Positions 59,834 to 64,000 of a stretch of 64,000 bases of DNA are shown here, one piece after another (positions within the stretch are counted from its first letter, which is position 1; every line of letters begins with the position of its first letter). The position numbers were made by a program, and so were the translations under genes. A model generated the notes under the pieces. It saw only the letters and a list, made by a program, of their open reading frames with translations, did no database searches and was not told the origin of the DNA. Source of the DNA: Diphasiastrum complanatum (Eukaryota > Streptophyta > Lycopodiopsida > Lycopodiales > Lycopodiaceae); NCBI GenBank assembly GCA_029204225.1, contig CM055103.1, forward strand, positions 42,243,368-42,307,367, read 5' to 3'.

Positions 59834-60276
59834 CAAAATATGCCATTGGATCAGTTTTGATGTAGCCAAGTGAATATAAAAAGGATTATCCTATCAGGTT
59901 TGCAAGCAGACAACTTACAAATCCGGAGAAGAATTATCCGACAATCGAACGCGAAGCATTGGCCATGATTTTTTCTATTAAGAAGTTTTGACATTATCTA
60001 TTGGCAACGCATTTTGCATTTTATATTGATCATCAGTCGTTACTTTATTTGGTGAACAAGACATGTGAAATGGGGCATATTGCAAGATGGCTACTTTTAT
60101 TGACTGAATTTAATTTTCGTGTTGTGGTTCAAAAAGGTAAACAACATTATCTAGCCAACCGTGTTTCAAGGATTGAATCAGCACCAATTAATACTGAAGT
60201 GGATGATAAACTATCAGATACTGCATTGTTTTATGTTGAAGTAGTACCTGAGTGGGTAGCGGATATTGTTGAATAG
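59834..60276 (+). pseudogene. G2 RNase H continuation
   Basis: Picks up the RNase H cut by B: YAIGSVLM, then a stop, PSEYKKDYPIRFASRQL, YPTIEREALAMIFSIKKF (stop), FAFYIDHQSLLYLVNK and KQHYLANRVSRIES, the expected gypsy RNase H series. The frame 60001-60276 ends at TAG. Confidence 0.85.
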
Positions 60277-60279
60277 CTG

Positions 60280-60934
60280 ATGGTAGGCCAACCCAATGAC
60301 TCCTTGACAAAAGTACAAAAGAGACAATTGATTCTTAAGACACAACCTTATCAATTGATTGTGAAACAATTATATCATCGAGGATTGGATGATATTTTGC
60401 GAAGACGTGTTTTGCCACATGAAGTACCTGAACTTATCATGTTTTCAAATGATGGCATGGGCGGAGGACATTTTTCAATAGCTATCATTGTTCGCAAACT
60501 TTTAAAATCAGGTAGTTGGTGGCCTACACTTCATAAAGATATAGAAAATTATGTTCAGTCATGTGATGTTTGTCAACGAGCACGTCGTCCTACACGATAG
60601 AATTATGGACCTTTACATCCAGTTTTATCGCAAGCACCATTCGAGAAATGGGGCCTTGACTATATTGGTCCTATTCATCCTGCAGCAAGAGGATCTCTAG
60701 CCAGATACATCATCGTGGCAACTGATTATATGATCAAGTGGGTTGAAGTGAAAGTAGTTTGAGTTGTAGATGCACAATCAACGGCTAAGTTCCTCTATGA
60801 AAACATCATTACAAGATTTGGATGTCCTATCGAGATCGTAAGTGATCACGGAACACACTTTGAAAATGAATCGATAAAGTGTCTATTGGAAGACTTTTTT
60901 GTTATTCATCGGTTAAGTACTCTGTATTATCTGA
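60280..60934 (+). pseudogene. G2 integrase, truncated by copia C
   Basis: Zinc-binding part: LPHEVPELIMFSNDG, GGHFS and YVQSCDVCQRARRP (HHCC type; TAG at 60598). Core: EKWGLDYIGPIHPA with the first Asp, YIIVATDYMIKWVEVK (TGA at 60760), FGCPIEIVSDHGTHFEN with the second Asp, then IHRLSTLYYL. LTR C begins at 60935 at the point where 'PQANGQAE' is expected, so the last catalytic Glu is missing here. Confidence 0.85.
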
Positions 60935-61730
60935 TGTTGAAAATGAAAAATCATCTATCTTGACTTTAGGCTTTTCACAAAGGCTTTTCTACGTGAGTTT
61001 GTTGTTTCATATTGTAAATGCCAAAATTGGCCTAGAAGAAACTCGAGCTACATGGGTTCTTCAAGTCTAGTTGAGAGTATACAGCTTGCATATAGAATGT
61101 AGACTTAGAAATGTCAATAATATGTTTGTAGAAACTCGTGGCATATCACATGCAATGGTTGTAAGTGATCCATAGTGACATGCAAGGCATGCACAAAGTG
61201 AATTGGATACATGCATGATGATTTGTACAGTTCTAGTTGAATATTTGACACTTGGTAAAAGTAGGTAGGAATGCATGCATGTGAAGTGACAAATGTCACT
61301 AATACTCTAGTTTCCACTTATAGATGTGGATTGAAGTTAGATGGAGATTGTTCTATCTCGAGCTACTTCAAACTCCATAAATATGTGTAGACACTCTCAT
61401 AATTTTTTATGAAGAACCAAGCTTTGAAGCTATTTCATGTCATTTTGGATCTACACTATCATTTGCTTGAATATTGCTCTCTCTTTCTCTCTCTAACTCG
61501 AGTAGAGGTTTATGCTAATGCATTAAATTCTTGTACTTTTTCTCTCTTGTCTTTCAAAGTTATCATTCTTTGATTCTTAGCATGCTAGATTGTGATTTAG
61601 CCATAAAATTCTATACTAGATCTTGGCATTCAATCTAGAATCAGTTTATGTGCTAAACACAAAGCTTAATAAGATCATTCACACTTGAGGATCATTCCCC
61701 ACATGTGTGAGCTTGCTGAAAATTTTGTCA
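60935..61730 (+). repeat. 5' LTR of copia element C
   Basis: 796 bp, TGTTGAAAATG...TTTTGTCA, the partner of the solo LTR at 43239-44034. Inserted in the G2 integrase. The left flanking 5-mer is TCTGA; the right one is not in view. Confidence 0.88.
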
Positions 61731-62380
61731 TGGTATCAGAGCCAAATTAAGCTTTGCATGCTATTATCTCTGATTGTACAAGAATTAGTGAGCCCAATTC
61801 AAGCAAAAAAGTAGTTTATCACTTTTCTTTACCTTTCTTGAAAAGTGTTTGGCTCAAAGAGGATAGAAACTAGATTTTCAGATTAGAATTGACATTGTAC
61901 GGAATTCTGAAATTCCGCACGTATAAAAATCAGAGATTTTCAGACCTCTTTAGTTCCTTCATACTTGGTCCAAAGATATTGATGTTATAGCTTGATGGAA
62001 AGCTTATGAAGTGTACTTTCCATTGAAATTGATCCCAAATCAATCTGATGCATCTATCAAGAGTTATAAGCTCTTAAAGAGGGTAGGGAGAGGTCCAAAA
62101 TTTGAGTGACCACTTTTTGATTTGATTCAATCTTGCTTGATTCATAGTCCAATGTTTTGAGTAGTCAACACAAGAAACTGAAGATCAAGACAAAATTGAT
62201 GTTATTGAACACTTTTGAGCCTTCTTTGAATCATTAGTGTTTTCTTTTGTAGCATCTAACACGTGTCAAAAGTAGAATTCAAAAGTCTTGTCTATGTTCC
62301 TCAATCCATTTTGAGTAACTCATTAGAGGAGTTCTCAATATCAAAAAGACCCTTTGTAAAGATACTTTTTTTTTCTTTAG
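61731..62380 (+). other. Primer-binding site and leader of element C
   Basis: TGGTATCAGAGCC at 61731-61743 is the initiator-Met primer site. About 640 bp of leader follow without a reading frame. Character changes at about 62370-62390 (T-run, then GC-richer sequence), where I place the truncation of element C. Its gag-pol is not in the window. Confidence 0.7.
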
Positions 62381-62540
62381 TTTCGACCGCCACAAGGCCC
62401 AATCAAATGCGTGAAGGTTAGGATGAGAAGGAAGGGATGATAAAGAACTCGTAGAGGACCACTATGTACGGACAGAATGTACGATATATCGGACCTATGC
62501 GAGCCGATTATTAGAGAGAATGATTAGATTTGAGGAAAGA

Positions 62541-63185
62541 CGCACAAGTGCGATATGGGGTGACACGTAGGAAGTCGTATCAGACCTGTGCGCATGGAAG
62601 GTAGTAGGAAGAATTTTGATCATGAAGGGCGCACACAAATGCGATATGCGGAGCGAAAAAAAAAGTGAAAAAAATTCATCGAAATTTGTGATTTTATATC
62701 GGGGTTCGCACATGCGAAAGAACATCTTGTCACACGTGTGGGAGTTGTACGGACAAATGTGAGTGCGACACGTGTCACTCTGTCACACTACACGTGTGGG
62801 ATTTGTATGATCGAATGCGAGAGCAACACGTGTTTATAAGCACTCGAATGAACACGCGACACGTGTCTAGGTGTCATTTCACACGTATGCAGGTGTCATC
62901 TCACACGTGCATGCGTCTGTTGTCGAATTGAAAGTAGTCCGTTGACCACACGTGCAAAAATTTAGTATAAATGGCACGGAAATCGAATAATTTTTTACCT
63001 TTTGCGTTCTCAAAATTCGTGACATATCACTTTTGTGTGCGCTCATTTCTGTCTGTTTGCTTGCAAGTATACCTACTCGCGCACAAATACGATATTCTGT
63101 ATCTGTCTGCCGTACATATTCATCTTCTGCGCCATTTTGATTGTTAGTTTTGGTTCAGTTCTCCCGCGCGCACAAGTGCGATATT
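62541..63185 (+). repeat. Four dispersed copies of a CGCACAARTGCGATAT motif
   Basis: Copies of a GCGCACAA(A/G)TGCGATAT-like sequence occur at 62541-62556, about 62630-62646, about 63079-63095 and about 63167-63185. They bracket the G-box array and the TATA box. The core GCAC..GTGC/TGCG is partly palindromic. Confidence 0.6.
62733..62972 (+). promoter_or_regulatory. Array of seven CACGTG boxes followed by a TATA box
   Basis: CACGTG occurs at 62733, 62769, 62791, 62827, 62860, 62904 and 62949 (start positions), mostly as ACACGTGT or CACACGTG. TATAAAT lies at 62966-62972. CACGTG is the G-box core bound by plant bZIP and bHLH factors; ACACGTGT resembles abscisic-acid responsive elements. The array sits 230-460 bp before the ATG at 63198 and looks like its promoter. 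It may be an LTR of an unidentified element; no LTR ends were found. Confidence 0.6.
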
Positions 63186-63197
63186 CACGCTACTGCC

Positions 63198-64000
63198 ATG
63201 GCCTCTTCCTCATCATCCTCACAAGAATCAGGCTTGAGTTTATTTCTGAGTGAATTTGGGATTACTGAAAATCTGGACTACTTCCACAGCCTATTCAGGC
63301 CATATCTACATGTTTTCAAGACTGCACACCCAAATTCTGACGTATTTTATGAACATTATGTCAGATTCAGAGATATACTTAGCAAGCCTGTTTTCTCCAT
63401 AGCTCAACTCCAGTACATGCATTATACTGATCTTGTTCATTTCTTTCCAGCTTTTAGACATAGACTGGATAGAATGTTCACCAAATTGTTTGATCTTTTC
63501 AAAAGTAGTTCTATGTGTCCGTATTGCAACAAGAAATGTTGATTGGTTGAATATCAGAGTGGTTTCGTACTTTTTCGTTTAGTTCAGATTCCAGATGATG
63601 ATGAGTTTCATGTTGCTGACCCTCCTTTTGCACCCTCCTCTGTTCAGTCAGCCATTAAGGATATCCGTCACTTTCTTATCGACACTCCTGATAAAAAAAG
63701 TGACTTCATTGATTTATATATTGATGTTCTCCGGGATTCTTTCATTGGCCAAAATACATCTGATGATGAATCCAGATCTATGGAGGATTCGAAATGTCTT
63801 TTCAATTTGCATGTATATTATATTAATGACGATGTATATTTTACTACTGCTGATTTATGTAAATTTTTTGACTATCGTGAGGACGAGGTTCTATGCTTAT
63901 TATCTGGCACAATTTTCGAATTCTCCGACTTTGTAGATTTTGAGACAGATGACCTTGTTGCTGGTATTGATTTTGATGATGAGGAGGGTCTTATGACCGG
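63198..64000 (+). CDS. Unrecognised protein, partial (runs off the window), one in-frame TGA
   Basis: ATG 63198 sits in a good plant start context (GCCATGGC). The frame gives a Ser-rich start (MASSSSSSQESGLSLFLSEF), then an aromatic, helical region (YFHSLFRPYLHVFKTAHPN) and a CX2C (MCPYCNKKC). TGA follows at 63540-63542. The same frame then stays open for the last 458 bases (VEYQSGFVLFRLVQIPDDDE, later DVYFTTADLCKFFDYREDEV), acidic towards the end. A random frame this AT-rich would be unlikely to stay open, so the TGA probably replaced a sense codon, or an intron or error lies there. I recognise no domain. It could be the first frame of a gypsy-type element whose LTR holds the G-box array, or a host gene. 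Confidence 0.5.

Overview
The window looks like nuclear DNA from a land plant with a large, repeat-filled genome. It is AT-rich. It has one GT-AG intron gene of a plant amino-acid permease family, long microsatellites, and layer upon layer of plant-type LTR retrotransposons (Ty1/copia and Ty3/gypsy) with initiator-Met tRNA primer sites. No prokaryotic operon, rRNA, tRNA or CRISPR was seen. I cannot name the species. A non-flowering plant (lycophyte, fern, gymnosperm) is possible, but nothing here decides it. The letters A-J, G1 and G2 are labels for elements in this window only.

Layout. 1-12060: a decayed gypsy element (G1, +) whose gag is cut by a solo LTR (1050-1780) and by a 6.8 kb non-autonomous LTR element (F, 2593-9391) carrying about 14 tandem 150-bp repeats; G1 ends with an extra RNase H after its integrase. 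12179-18590: fragments of minus-strand copia and gypsy elements, the gypsy integrase split by a non-autonomous copia element (E, 14284-18136). 19169-23770: the only intact host gene, a four-exon amino-acid permease (minus strand, 543 aa). 25150-26600: an unrecognised minus-strand gene remnant. 27559-31500: a gypsy remnant (H). 31506-34490: a minus-strand gypsy relative (J) with a coiled-coil reading frame next to its LTR. 34491-36868: a copia 5' end (D). 36870-40560: a minus-strand copia (I). 40640-44560: a decayed intron-containing gene that appears to join a ParB-like segment to a permuted DNA-methylase-like segment, cut by a solo LTR. 44584-60934: a second decayed gypsy (G2) cut by two complete, young copia elements, A (45488-51801) and B (53681-59833). 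60935-62380: the 5' end of copia C. 62390-64000: a promoter-like stretch with seven CACGTG boxes, followed by an unrecognised reading frame that runs off the window.

How it fits together. The insertion order is readable from target duplications. A and B are the youngest: A has AGGAG duplications and no LTR difference that I could find, B has CAAAA duplications and two LTR differences. Both keep an uninterrupted gag-pol frame and could be autonomous. F, E, D, C and the solo LTRs are older insertions into still older gypsy elements. Most LTR families here carry the same palindromic CACACGTGTG box, a bZIP/bHLH-type G-box, which suggests a shared regulatory habit.
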